Assembly (NCBI RefSeq): GCF_028473745.1 | Contig: NZ_CP101137.1 | Span: forward strand, 3,782,001 to 3,846,000 | DNA from: Streptomyces sp. M92 | GTDB taxonomy: Bacteria > Actinomycetota > Actinomycetes > Streptomycetales > Streptomycetaceae | Direction of reading: 5' to 3' | Length of the DNA: 64,000 bases | Part shown: positions 1 through 8,443 of the stretch, one piece after another | Numbering within the stretch: the stretch's first letter is position 1 | Layout: each line of letters opens with the position of its first letter | Notes under the pieces: generated by a model | Databases searched by the model: none | What the model was told of the DNA's origin: nothing | Seen by the model: the letters and a program-made list of their open reading frames with translations, nothing else | Program-made: the position numbers and the translations under genes

Positions 1-125
1 TGGTGGGCGCAGAAGAGCAGTTCTCCGCCGCTCAGCAGGACGACGCGCAGGTATGCCTGGGCGCCGCAGCGGTCGCAGCGATCAGCGGCCGTCAGCGGGC
101 TTGCGGAAGTCAGAACAGTAGTCAC
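1..125 (-). CDS. DUF7455-like small zinc-ribbon protein (partial, 3' end outside window)
   Basis: Only the first 41 codons are inside the window. The GTG start at 125 follows an AGAGG ribosome-binding site five bases upstream. The readable part has a CxxCG pair (CDRCGAQAYLR) and then a C-A-H-H motif at the window edge, which together look like a small zinc-binding ribbon. Short proteins of this kind (about 60-70 aa) are common in actinobacteria and their function is unknown. The gene is divergent from parE across about 440 bp. The family name is from memory of similar proteins; the metal site is inferred from the cysteines and histidines. Confidence 0.75.
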   Translation of the reverse strand, partial: MTTVLTSASPLTAADRCDRCGAQAYLRVVLLSGGELLFCAH

Positions 126-565
126 GTCGCCTCTTCTCTAGCTCGACGAGCTGTCGTACCAGGGTCAACATCCAACCAGCCCCAAAACGTTCCCGCTCGT
201 GGCTTTTCCTCGAAAAAAATTTCCGAGGGGCCGGCTGTTGCCGGTTGGCGGCGAATGTGCCGTATTGCGTGTCTGTGTGTCGTACGGGTTCGCGCAGTCG
301 GTCAGTGTCGGTCCCGCCGGCTGGGTTGCCGGTTTGTTCATGAGGACGTGCCCGGAGCCTAAATGGTTCATGCCTCGATGGGAACGTGATGTGTACTTCA
401 CCCCATCGAGGGATCGAACAAGCATGCGACGCTCGACTAGGGTGAGTCTTCGACGAGGGTGGCGTTACAACGGCTCTACCAGGCCTCGGTACCCTCTGAC
501 CGGTGAACCGAGCCGCGCCCTTACCCAGCGGGGCCCCATCTGAAATTCAGCGAGGAGCGAACCGC
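126..565. other. Divergent intergenic region upstream of parE
   Basis: No convincing gene is seen in these 440 bases. The stretch must hold the promoters for the small minus-strand gene and for parE. An AT-rich patch with a short inverted repeat (CCTCG at 208-212, CGAGG at 224-228, A/T-rich loop) stands out from the surrounding DNA. No LexA-type box or other known operator could be assigned. Confidence 0.5.
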
Positions 566-2692
566 GTGACCGCCGAGACATCCGTGCCGTCCACTGCGCT
601 GCTGGCAGGAGCAGACCGGGACGGATCCAACTACACCGCGCGGCACCTGCTCGTCCTCGAGGGTCTCGAGGCCGTGCGCAAGCGTCCGGGCATGTACATC
701 GGATCGACCGACAGCCGTGGCCTGATGCACTGCCTGTGGGAGATCATCGACAACTCCGTCGACGAGGCCCTCGGAGGCTACTGCGACCACATCGAGGTGA
801 TCCTCCACGACGACGCCTCGGTCGAGGTCCGGGACAACGGCCGGGGCATCCCGGTCGACGTCGAGCCGAAGACCGGCCTGTCCGGCGTCGAGGTCGTGAT
901 GACCAAGTTGCACGCCGGAGGCAAGTTCGGCGGCGGCTCCTACGCCGCCTCCGGCGGTCTGCACGGCGTCGGTGCCTCCGTGGTGAACGCCCTGTCCAGC
1001 CGGCTGGACATCGAGGTGGACCGCGACGGGTACACGCACGCCATCAGCTTCCGGCGCGGCGTCCCCGGCGCGTTCACGGGGGCGGGCCCGGAGGCCGAGT
1101 TCGAGGCCAAGAGCGGACTGCGCAAGACCAAGAAGAAGATGCCCAAGACCCGCAGCGGCACGCGCGTGCGGTACTGGGCCGACCGGCAGATCTTCCTGAA
1201 GGACGCCAAGCTCTCCCTGGACAACCTGCACCAGCGGGCCCGCCAGACCGCCTTCCTGGTCCCGGGGCTGACCATCGTCGTCCGGGACGAGTTCGGTCTC
1301 GGCGACGGCGGCAGCAAGGGCGAGGAGTCCTTCCGCTTCGACGGCGGCATCAGCGAGTTCTGCGAGTTCCTGGCCAGTGACAGGCCCGTCTGCGACGTCC
1401 TCCGCTTCAGTGGACAGGGCAGCTTCAAGGAGACGGTCCCCGTCCTCGACGAGCACGGCCAGATGACGCCCACCGAGGTCACGCGCGAGCTCGGCGTCGA
1501 CGTCGCGATGCGCTGGGGCACCGGGTACGACACCACCCTCAAGTCATTCGTCAACATCATCGCCACGCCCAAGGGCGGCACCCACGTCGCCGGCTTCGAG
1601 CAGGCGGTGGCCAGGACGATGAACGAGGCGCTGCGGGCCAAGAAGCTCCTGCGGGTGGCCGAGGACGACATCGTCAAGGACGACGCCCTGGAGGGCCTCA
1701 CGGCGGTCGTGACGGTCCGGCTCGCCGAGCCGCAGTTCGAGGGGCAGACCAAGGAGGTCCTCGGCACCTCGGCGGCCCGCCGCATCGTGAACAACGTCAT
1801 CAGCAAGGAACTGAAGGCGTTCCTGACCTCCACCAAGCGTGACGCGGCCCAGCAGGCCCGGGTGGTCATGGAGAAGGCCGTCGCGGCGGCCCGCACCCGC
1901 ATCGCGGCCCGCCAGCACAAGGACGCCCAGCGCCGCAAGACGGCCCTGGAGTCGTCCTCGCTGCCCGCCAAGCTCGCCGACTGCCGCAGCGACGACGTCG
2001 ACCGCAGCGAGCTGTTCATCGTCGAGGGAGACTCCGCGCTGGGCACGGCGAAGCTCGCCAGGAACTCCGAGTTCCAGGCGCTGCTGCCGATCCGCGGCAA
2101 GATCCTCAACGTCCAGAAGTCGTCCGTGACCGACATGCTGAAGAACGCCGAGTGCGGCGCGATCATCCAGGTCATAGGAGCCGGTTCGGGCCGTACCTTC
2201 GACATCGACGCGGCCCGCTACGGCAAGATCATCATGATGACCGACGCCGATGTGGACGGGTCCCACATCCGCACTCTCCTGCTGACCCTGTTCCACCGCT
2301 ACATGCGGCCCATGGTGGAGTCGGGCCGGGTCTTCGCCGCGGTGCCCCCGCTGCACCGCGTCGAGCTCATCCAGCCCAAGAAGGGCCAGGACAAGTACGT
2401 CTACACGTACTCGGACCGGGAGCTGCGGGACAAGCTCATGGAGTTCCAGAGCAAGGGCGTCCGGTACAAGGACTCCATCCAGCGCTACAAGGGCCTGGGC
2501 GAGATGGACGCCGACCAGCTGGCGGAGACGACGATGGACCCGCGGCGCCGTACCCTGCGCCGGATCAACCTCACCGATCTGGAATCCGCGGAGCAGGTCT
2601 TCGACCTGCTCATGGGCAACGACGTCGCTCCCCGCAAGGAGTTCATCTCCAGCTCGGCGGCGACGCTGGACCGGTCGCGCATCGACGCGTGA
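566..2692 (+). CDS. parE: DNA topoisomerase IV subunit B (ParE)
   Basis: This is the ATPase subunit of type IIA topoisomerase IV, which works with ParC (coded near 13.4-15.8 kb) to decatenate and relax DNA. The 708-aa protein shows the GHKL ATP-binding residues (Asn in DNSVDEALGG near residue 63, then DNGRGIP and GLHGVGASVVN). Further on it has the TOPRIM elements: EGDSALGTAK near residue 485 and the metal-binding DADVDGSHI near residue 560. The GTG at 566 is chosen because GAGGAG lies just upstream; a longer frame to 503 has no such site. A parE rather than gyrB role is inferred from gene order. A hairpin at 2707-2734 follows. Confidence 0.93.
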   Translation: MTAETSVPSTALLAGADRDGSNYTARHLLVLEGLEAVRKRPGMYIGSTDSRGLMHCLWEIIDNSVDEALGGYCDHIEVILHDDASVEVRDNGRGIPVDVEPKTGLSGVEVVMTKLHAGGKFGGGSYAASGGLHGVGASVVNALSSRLDIEVDRDGYTHAISFRRGVPGAFTGAGPEAEFEAKSGLRKTKKKMPKTRSGTRVRYWADRQIFLKDAKLSLDNLHQRARQTAFLVPGLTIVVRDEFGLGDGGSKGEESFRFDGGISEFCEFLASDRPVCDVLRFSGQGSFKETVPVLDEHGQMTPTEVTRELGVDVAMRWGTGYDTTLKSFVNIIATPKGGTHVAGFEQAVARTMNEALRAKKLLRVAEDDIVKDDALEGLTAVVTVRLAEPQFEGQTKEVLGTSAARRIVNNVISKELKAFLTSTKRDAAQQARVVMEKAVAAARTRIAARQHKDAQRRKTALESSSLPAKLADCRSDDVDRSELFIVEGDSALGTAKLARNSEFQALLPIRGKILNVQKSSVTDMLKNAECGAIIQVIGAGSGRTFDIDAARYGKIIMMTDADVDGSHIRTLLLTLFHRYMRPMVESGRVFAAVPPLHRVELIQPKKGQDKYVYTYSDRELRDKLMEFQSKGVRYKDSIQRYKGLGEMDADQLAETTMDPRRRTLRRINLTDLESAEQVFDLLMGNDVAPRKEFISSSAATLDRSRIDA

Positions 2693-2706
2693 CCGTGCGT
2701 GACGGA

Positions 2707-2734
2707 TGCCTCCTGAGCCGGGGATCAGGAGGCA
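2707..2734 (+). terminator. Probable terminator after parE
   Basis: Perfect 10-bp inverted repeat (TGCCTCCTGA and its complement) with an 8-base loop, 14 bases after the parE stop. There is no T-tract, which is usual for Streptomyces terminators. Confidence 0.7.
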
Positions 2735-2805
2735 CGGTCACCTGATGGGGTGAAGTGCCGAGGGAAGAAGAGTCAGGGATCTTCTCGTTCTGTCCATCCT
2801 TGGGC

Positions 2806-3312
2806 ATGCAGTCAAGGAACCACCCGCCCCGCGCCGAGGCGTCCCGGAGTCCGGGCTACGACGACCCGTGGCACGACGCCCTCGCCTCCGGCTGGGGCGA
2901 GTCGGCCGGCGCCGGTGCCCCCGAGCCGGCGGCGGTGCCGCAGATGCGCGCGGACCCGGCCCCGCAACCGCCGCGGGCCGCGGCCGACGTCTACCTGGAG
3001 GTGCAGCGCAGCGCGGCCTTCCAGGAGGTCCGCAGCCGCTACCGGCGGTTCGTGGTGCCGGCGGTGGCCGCGTCCCTCGCCTGGTACGTCGCGTACGTGG
3101 TGACCGCCACCGCGGCGCCCGCGCTGATGGCCCGGCCGGTGGCGGGGGCGGTCAACGTCGCGATGCTCGCCGGGCTCGGCCAGTTCCTCACCACCTTCCT
3201 GCTCACCTGGGCGTACGCCCGGCACGCGAGGCTGCGCCGGGACCGGGCCGCGCTCGAACTGCGCTGGGACACGCAGGAACTGACACGCGGTGTGCGGGGC
3301 GATGCGTCGTGA
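2806..3312 (+). CDS. DUF485 membrane protein
   Basis: Small integral membrane protein of the DUF485 (YjcH-like) family, usually coded just before an acetate/cation symporter, as here. The first 65 or so residues are polar and proline/alanine rich. Two hydrophobic helices follow at about residues 81-108 and 114-142, with a basic end. The next gene starts inside its stop codon (GTGA overlap), so the two are translationally coupled. The start is uncertain: a GTG at 2755 in the same frame has a GGGGTGA upstream and would add 17 residues. The role beside the symporter is not established; it may be an accessory subunit. Confidence 0.8.
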   Translation: MQSRNHPPRAEASRSPGYDDPWHDALASGWGESAGAGAPEPAAVPQMRADPAPQPPRAAADVYLEVQRSAAFQEVRSRYRRFVVPAVAASLAWYVAYVVTATAAPALMARPVAGAVNVAMLAGLGQFLTTFLLTWAYARHARLRRDRAALELRWDTQELTRGVRGDAS

Positions 3313-4901
3313 CCGGTGACCACCAGACGCTGGCGCTGCTGCTGTTCAGCACCTTCGTAGCCGTCACACTGGGCATCACGACGTGGGTGAGCCGTCACCG
3401 GCACGGCTCGGCGGAGGACTTCTACGCGGGCGGCCGATTGTTCTCCCCGATGGAGAATGGTTTTGCCATCGCCGGCGACTACATGTCGGCGGCCTCCTTC
3501 CTCGGTATCTCGGGTGTCATCGCGCTCTACGGCTACGACGGCATGCTCTACTCCGTGGGCTTCCTGGTCGCCTGGCTCGTCGTGCTGTTCCTCGTCGCGG
3601 AACTGGTGCGCAACTGCGGGAGGTACACCCTCGCGGACGTCGTGGCGGCACGGATGCGCGAGCGGCCGGTCCGGATCGCCGCCGGAACGTCCTCCGTCAC
3701 CGTGTCCGTCATGTACCTGGTGGCACAGATGGTGGGCGCCGGCAGCCTGGTCGCCCTGCTGCTCGGCGGCACGGGCGAGGCGGCGCGCACCTGGACCGTC
3801 ATCGGCGTCGGCGCCCTGATGGTGATCTACGTGTCGCTGGGCGGAATGCGGGCCACCACCTGGATCCAGATCGTGAAGGCGGTGCTGCTGCTCGGCGGTA
3901 CCGTGGCCCTGACCACGCTGGTGCTGGTGCGCTTCCACGGCGACGTCGACCGGCTGCTGCGCACGGCGGCCGAGCGCAGCGGCCACGGCGAGGCGTTCCT
4001 CGCACCCGGTCTGGCGTACGGCGGGGACTGGACCTCGCGCTTCGACTTCATCAGCCTGGGACTCGCCCTGGTGCTGGGCACGGCGGGGCTTCCGCACATC
4101 CTGTCCCGCTTCTACACGGTGCCCACCGCCCGGGCCGCGAGGCGGTCGGTCGTCTGGTCGATCGGCCTCATCGGAGGCTTCTACCTGATGACGATCGTGC
4201 TCGGCTTCGGCGCGGCGGCCCTGGTCGGGACGGACGCCGTACGGGCCTCGAACGCGGCCGGGAACACGGCGGTCCCCCTGCTCGCCCTGAACCTGGGCGG
4301 CGGCGCGGGGTCCACCGGAGGCGCGGTGCTGTTCGCGGTCGTGGCCGCAGTCGCCTTCGCCACCATCCTCGCGGTGGTCGCGGGCATCACCCTGGCCTCC
4401 TCGGCGTCCGTGGCCCACGACCTGTACGCGTCCCTGCGACGCCGGGACGCCAAGCCGCGCAGCGAGGTCGCCGTGGCGCGTGTCGCAGCCGTCGCCATCG
4501 GCGCGGTCGCGATCGCGCTCGGCCTGCTCGCCCGCGACCTCAACGTCGCGTTCCTGGTGGGCCTCGCCTTCGCCGTCGCCGCGTCCGCAAACCTGCCGGT
4601 GCTGCTCTACTCGCTGTTCTGGCGCGGCTTCACCACGCGCGGCGCCGTGTGGGCCGTCTACGGCGGCCTCGTCCCCGCCGTGGTACTGGTCCTGCTGTCG
4701 CCCGTGGTGTCGGGCAGCCCGCATTCGCTGTTCCCGGGCGTCGACTTCCAGTACTTCCCGCTGCAGAACCCCGGTCTGGTGTCGATCCCGTTGGGCTTCC
4801 TGGCCGGCTGGATCGGCACGGTCACCTCGCCCGAGGTCCCGGACGAGGCCAAGCACGCCGAGACCGAGGTGCGGTCACTGACCGGGGCCGGGGCCGTGTA
4901 G
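3309..4901 (+). CDS. Sodium:solute symporter, cation/acetate (ActP-like) type
   Basis: 530-aa transporter of the SSS family with about 13 membrane helices. The N-terminal part has the family signature around AEDFYAGGR and the following helix (GFAIAGDYMSAASFLG). A C-terminal FQYFPLQNPGLVSIP stretch is typical of the ActP subgroup, which imports acetate and other short carboxylates. The start codon GTG overlaps the DUF485 stop by 4 bp. The gene converges with a CitAB-like two-component system, and control of this carboxylate importer by that system is a reasonable guess but is not shown by the sequence. Confidence 0.88.
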   Translation: MTGDHQTLALLLFSTFVAVTLGITTWVSRHRHGSAEDFYAGGRLFSPMENGFAIAGDYMSAASFLGISGVIALYGYDGMLYSVGFLVAWLVVLFLVAELVRNCGRYTLADVVAARMRERPVRIAAGTSSVTVSVMYLVAQMVGAGSLVALLLGGTGEAARTWTVIGVGALMVIYVSLGGMRATTWIQIVKAVLLLGGTVALTTLVLVRFHGDVDRLLRTAAERSGHGEAFLAPGLAYGGDWTSRFDFISLGLALVLGTAGLPHILSRFYTVPTARAARRSVVWSIGLIGGFYLMTIVLGFGAAALVGTDAVRASNAAGNTAVPLLALNLGGGAGSTGGAVLFAVVAAVAFATILAVVAGITLASSASVAHDLYASLRRRDAKPRSEVAVARVAAVAIGAVAIALGLLARDLNVAFLVGLAFAVAASANLPVLLYSLFWRGFTTRGAVWAVYGGLVPAVVLVLLSPVVSGSPHSLFPGVDFQYFPLQNPGLVSIPLGFLAGWIGTVTSPEVPDEAKHAETEVRSLTGAGAV

Positions 4902-4922
4902 GAGACGGCGGTGCGTCCCGCC

Positions 4923-5603
4923 TCAGGCGCGGGTCGCCCACGCGTAACGGTGCTCCGGCCGGCCCGCGTCGCCGTACTTGAGGGTCAGCGTGGCACGCCC
5001 GGTGCGCTCCAGGAGCTTCAGATAGCGCTGGGCGGTCTGGCGGCTCACCCCGGTCCGTTCGGCGATCTCCTGGGCGGAGAGGGCGCCGTCGGCCCTCATC
5101 AGGCACTGGCGCACCAGCTCGGCGGTGGTGGGGGAGTGCCCCTTGGGCAGTCCCGGCTCCGACGGCGCCGACAGGGCGCCGAAGATCCGGTCCACCTCCG
5201 CCTGCTCCGCCTCGCCCCCGCCGTCGAGTGTGCGCCGCAGCCGCGCGTACGCCTCCAGCTTGGCGCGCAGCCCCGCGAAGGCGAACGGCTTGACCAGGTA
5301 CTGCAGCGCACCGTGACGCATCGCCGCCTGGACGGTGGACACGTCCCGCGCCGCCGTCACCATGATCACGTCGGTCTGGTGGCCGCGGCGCCGCATCTCC
5401 TGGACGACCTCCAGGCCGGTGCGGTCGGGCAGGTAGTGATCCAGCAGGATCAGGTCCACGCGGGGCAGCCTCTCCACGCTCCGAAGGGCCTCCAGCGCGC
5501 TGTGCGCCTGCCCGGCGACATGGAATCCCGGCACCTTCTCGACGTAGGCGGCGTTGACCCGCGCGACCCGCGTGTCGTCGTCCACGACCAGGACCTCGAT
5601 CAT
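4923..5603 (-). CDS. CitB/DpiA-type response regulator
   Basis: 226-aa regulator with an N-terminal receiver domain (acidic DDD near residue 9, phospho-acceptor Asp in LILLDHYLP near residue 55, conserved Lys in LVKPF). A C-terminal winged-helix-type region (SAQEIAERTGVSRQTAQRYL) follows. This architecture belongs to the CitB family that answers extracellular di- and tricarboxylates. Its ATG overlaps the histidine kinase stop as ATGA, so kinase and regulator are one operon. The gene ends 21 bp from the end of the convergent carboxylate symporter. Confidence 0.9.
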   Translation of the reverse strand: MIEVLVVDDDTRVARVNAAYVEKVPGFHVAGQAHSALEALRSVERLPRVDLILLDHYLPDRTGLEVVQEMRRRGHQTDVIMVTAARDVSTVQAAMRHGALQYLVKPFAFAGLRAKLEAYARLRRTLDGGGEAEQAEVDRIFGALSAPSEPGLPKGHSPTTAELVRQCLMRADGALSAQEIAERTGVSRQTAQRYLKLLERTGRATLTLKYGDAGRPEHRYAWATRA

Positions 5604-7321
5604 CGGGACTCCTCCTCGGCAGCGGTGTTCACGTGGGCGGCGACCGCCGGGGCGGCGGGGACGGGCCGGTCGTCCGGCTGGGCCGGGAGCGGCTGGGCCG
5701 GGTCGCGTTCCGTCAGGGCCTCGGGCAGTACGACGACGAACTCCGCGCCACCGCCGTGTGCCTCGCCGACGGCGGCACTGCCGCCCTGGCGCTCGGCCAG
5801 CCTGCGCACCAGCGACAACCCGATGCCCCGCTGCCGGTGTGCCGGCGGCTCCTTGGTGGACCAGCCCGCCGTGAAGACGAGCTCGCGGTGCTCCGCGGGG
5901 ATGCCGGGTCCGGTGTCGCGCACCCGGAGCGTGGCCGCGCGCCCCCGCGCTCGCAACTCGATCTCCACGCGCGCGTGCGGCGTACCCGCGACGGCGTCGA
6001 GCGCGTTGTCGACCAGGTTGCCGACGATGGTGACGAGCCCGCGGGAGTCGACCAGGCGGTCCGGCAGGCGCGTCCGCTCCGACACCCACAGGGCGACACC
6101 GCGTTCGGTCGCCACGGTCGCCTTGCCGACCAGCAGCGCGGCGAGGAGCGGGTCCTCGATCCGCTCGGTGATCTGCTCCGCGGTGACCCGGTGGTCGCCC
6201 ACCACCTCGCCGACGAACTCCACGGCGTCGTCGTACATCTCCAGTTCCAGCAGTCCCAGCAGGGTGTGCATGCGGTTGGCGTGCTCGTGGTCCTGCGCGC
6301 GCAGGGCGTCGATCAGGCCGCGCGTCGAGTCCAGCTCCCTGCCGAGCTGTTCCAGCTCGGTGCGGTCGCGCAGGGTGGCGACGGCGCCTCCGTCGCCGGT
6401 CGGCATCCGGTTGGCGACGAGAACCCGCTGGCCGCGCACGGTCAGCAGGTCGGCCCCGGTCACCCGGCCGGCCAGGACGTCGGCCGTGCGTCCCGCGCCC
6501 AGCGCCTCGTCGGGGGAGTGGCCGACGGCCTCCCCGCCGATGCCCAGCAGGCGCTGCGCCTCGTCGTTGAGCAGGCGCACCCTGCCGCCGCGGTCCAGGG
6601 CGACGACGCCCTCCCTGATGCCGTGCAGCATCGCCTCGCGCTCCGCCAGCAGTCCCGCGATGTCCGAGAAGGCCAGGTCCCGGGTCTGCCGCTGCACCCG
6701 GCGCGAGATGAACCAGGCGGCCAGCGCGCCGACGGCGAGGGCCCCACCGGCGTACGCGAACAGCCCGGGGATGGCGTGGATCAGCCGCGCCCGGACACTG
6801 TCGTAGGCGATGCCGACCGACACCGCGCCGACCACGTCGCCCTCGTCGTCGCGCAGCGGCACCTTGCCGCGCGCGGAGCGGCCCAGCGTGCCGTCGTCGA
6901 TCTCCATGACCTCGCGCCCGGCCAGCGCCTGCCCCGGATCGGTGGAGACGACCCCGCCCACCCGCTCCGGATCGGTGTGCGACCAGCGCACGCCCCGCCG
7001 GTCCATCACGACGACGTACTCCGCCCCCGTGGCCTCACGGATCCGCTCCGACTCCCGCTGCACCGGGCCGCTCGCGGTGGGTGCGGTGTCGCGCAGGTCC
7101 CGGACGATCTGGGGTTGCTGTGCGGTGGTCTGCGCGATCGCGAGGGCCCGGCGCATCGCCTGGTCGTCCAGCTGGTCGCCGAGCGGCGCCAGGAACAGGC
7201 CGGTCGCGAGCACGGCGACCCCCGCGGCGATCGCCAGCTGCATCAGCAGCACCTGCGAGAACACCCGCCGGGGCAGGCCGAGGCGCAGTCGGCGGGCGGG
7301 GGGAGCGGAACTCATACCCAT
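5600..7321 (-). CDS. CitA/DcuS-type sensor histidine kinase
   Basis: About 573-aa membrane sensor. A first membrane helix lies near residues 20-40 (VLLMQLAIAAGVAVLATGLF). An extracytoplasmic PAS-like sensor of about 130 residues and a second helix follow. Then come a cytoplasmic PAS region, the H-box HEHANRMH and a HATPase domain (NLVDNALDAV, DTGPGIP, RGIGLSLV). The order matches the CitA/DcuS family that senses carboxylates in the medium. The start is uncertain among ATGs at 7345, 7321 and 7315, because none has a clear ribosome-binding site. It partners the response regulator downstream. Confidence 0.88.
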   Translation of the reverse strand: MGMSSAPPARRLRLGLPRRVFSQVLLMQLAIAAGVAVLATGLFLAPLGDQLDDQAMRRALAIAQTTAQQPQIVRDLRDTAPTASGPVQRESERIREATGAEYVVVMDRRGVRWSHTDPERVGGVVSTDPGQALAGREVMEIDDGTLGRSARGKVPLRDDEGDVVGAVSVGIAYDSVRARLIHAIPGLFAYAGGALAVGALAAWFISRRVQRQTRDLAFSDIAGLLAEREAMLHGIREGVVALDRGGRVRLLNDEAQRLLGIGGEAVGHSPDEALGAGRTADVLAGRVTGADLLTVRGQRVLVANRMPTGDGGAVATLRDRTELEQLGRELDSTRGLIDALRAQDHEHANRMHTLLGLLELEMYDDAVEFVGEVVGDHRVTAEQITERIEDPLLAALLVGKATVATERGVALWVSERTRLPDRLVDSRGLVTIVGNLVDNALDAVAGTPHARVEIELRARGRAATLRVRDTGPGIPAEHRELVFTAGWSTKEPPAHRQRGIGLSLVRRLAERQGGSAAVGEAHGGGAEFVVVLPEALTERDPAQPLPAQPDDRPVPAAPAVAAHVNTAAEEESR

Positions 7322-7444
7322 GACGGTACGTGGGCGTGGCGACATGCCGTAGACGGGTGTGGCGCGGATCTCCCGAGCGCCTGACGTGCCGGGTCCCGGC
7401 AGAGCGCACCAGGTCGGCCGGTGTCCCGCGCTCCGGCCCGGGCG

Positions 7445-8389
7445 TCAGCCGGCGAGCGCCGCCGTCACGGACAGTGCGCGTACCCTCGTGACCTCCATCC
7501 GCGCGGGCGAGCCCAGGACCGACGCCGCGCAGCTCTCCTGGCGCGGCGGCCCCGCCGCGGCCTGCTCGACGGTGACCCGCCAGTGCCGGCCGTCGCTGTG
7601 GGCCACGGTCACCTCCCAGTGAGGCGCCGCACCGTCCGTCCGTACGACGTCCAGTGCCTGGGCCGCTGCCTCGCCGACGGCCTTGCGCACGGCCAGCTCG
7701 GCGGCCTGCCCCGGACGCTCCCACGCGGAGTTCCCGCGGCAGTCCTCGACCACGATCCGCCCCCGGCGCGCACCGCGCAGGATCTCCTCGACCGCGTGGC
7801 CCTGGACCCGTCCGTAGGCGTAGCCGTGCGGCAGCACCAGCACGGTCGGGGAGAAGCGGTGACCGCCCAGATGGGTGACCTCCCAGACGTCCCCGTCGCC
7901 GGAAGCGGCGAGTTCCGCCGCGAGCGGCCGGCCGAGGAGCGCGCAGCACCGGTCGCGCTTGCCGTTGGTGCAGACGAGGGCGAGCGGTTCGCCCAGGTGG
8001 GGCGCGCCTTCGAGTACCGAGTCGAAGGCGCGGCGGTCACCCTTGCCGAGCGCGGCGAAATCGAGGTCGAGCAGCCTACGGGAGTCGGTGAGCGTGGCGC
8101 CGTGCAACCACACGCTCCCGGGCACGGTGTGGGCCGCGTACACCCGGCGCTCGGCAAGGGTGTGGCGATCCGCGTGGCGCCCCGGCCTGCGGATCAGCGC
8201 GACGCGTACGCCCGTGCCCTTCACGGCCGCTTCCAGGGCGCGCCCCAGGGCGGGATCCAGGTGGCTCGACGTCAGCGCCTTGGCGCCCCACGGGCCGGGC
8301 TGCTCCAGCAGCAGCCAGGTCCTCGCGACGGGGGCGGTGCCCGCGACGGGTTCGTCGAGGTGCCGGGAAACGGATGAGCACGTACTCAC
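7445..8389 (-). CDS. Sucrase/ferredoxin-like (thioredoxin-fold [2Fe-2S]) protein
   Basis: 314-aa protein of the sucrase/ferredoxin-like family. It contains C-T-N-G-K-R-D-R-C-C in the middle and a GGHRF-S-P-T plus HGYAYGRV stretch. These are the conserved parts of thioredoxin-like ferredoxin folds in which Cys and His may hold an iron-sulfur cluster. Biochemical function in Streptomyces is not settled; the sucrase label is historical. The GTG start at 8389 lies directly against a DmdR1/IdeR-type iron box (8390-8408), so iron repression and a very short or absent leader are likely. Iron control supports a redox or iron-handling role rather than sugar metabolism. Confidence 0.82.
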   Translation of the reverse strand: MSTCSSVSRHLDEPVAGTAPVARTWLLLEQPGPWGAKALTSSHLDPALGRALEAAVKGTGVRVALIRRPGRHADRHTLAERRVYAAHTVPGSVWLHGATLTDSRRLLDLDFAALGKGDRRAFDSVLEGAPHLGEPLALVCTNGKRDRCCALLGRPLAAELAASGDGDVWEVTHLGGHRFSPTVLVLPHGYAYGRVQGHAVEEILRGARRGRIVVEDCRGNSAWERPGQAAELAVRKAVGEAAAQALDVVRTDGAAPHWEVTVAHSDGRHWRVTVEQAAAGPPRQESCAASVLGSPARMEVTRVRALSVTAALAG

Positions 8390-8408
8390 AGAGGTGAGCC
8401 TAACCTGA
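8390..8408. promoter_or_regulatory. Iron box (DmdR1/IdeR-type operator)
   Basis: The 19 bases read AGAGGTGAGCCTAACCTGA on the plus strand and match about 15 of 19 positions of the actinobacterial iron box (TTAGGTTAGSCTAACCTAA). The box abuts the GTG start of the minus-strand sucrase/ferredoxin-like gene. DmdR1 with Fe(II) bound here would block transcription. Confidence 0.8.
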
Positions 8409-8443
8409 CTTGCGCCACCGTGACCTCGAGCCGCGCTCGGGCC

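Noticed and set aside
521..2356. Long open frames on the minus strand across parE and similar long shadows opposite most genes
   Set aside because: They are by-products of strong third-position GC bias; the motif-bearing frames lie on the opposite strand.
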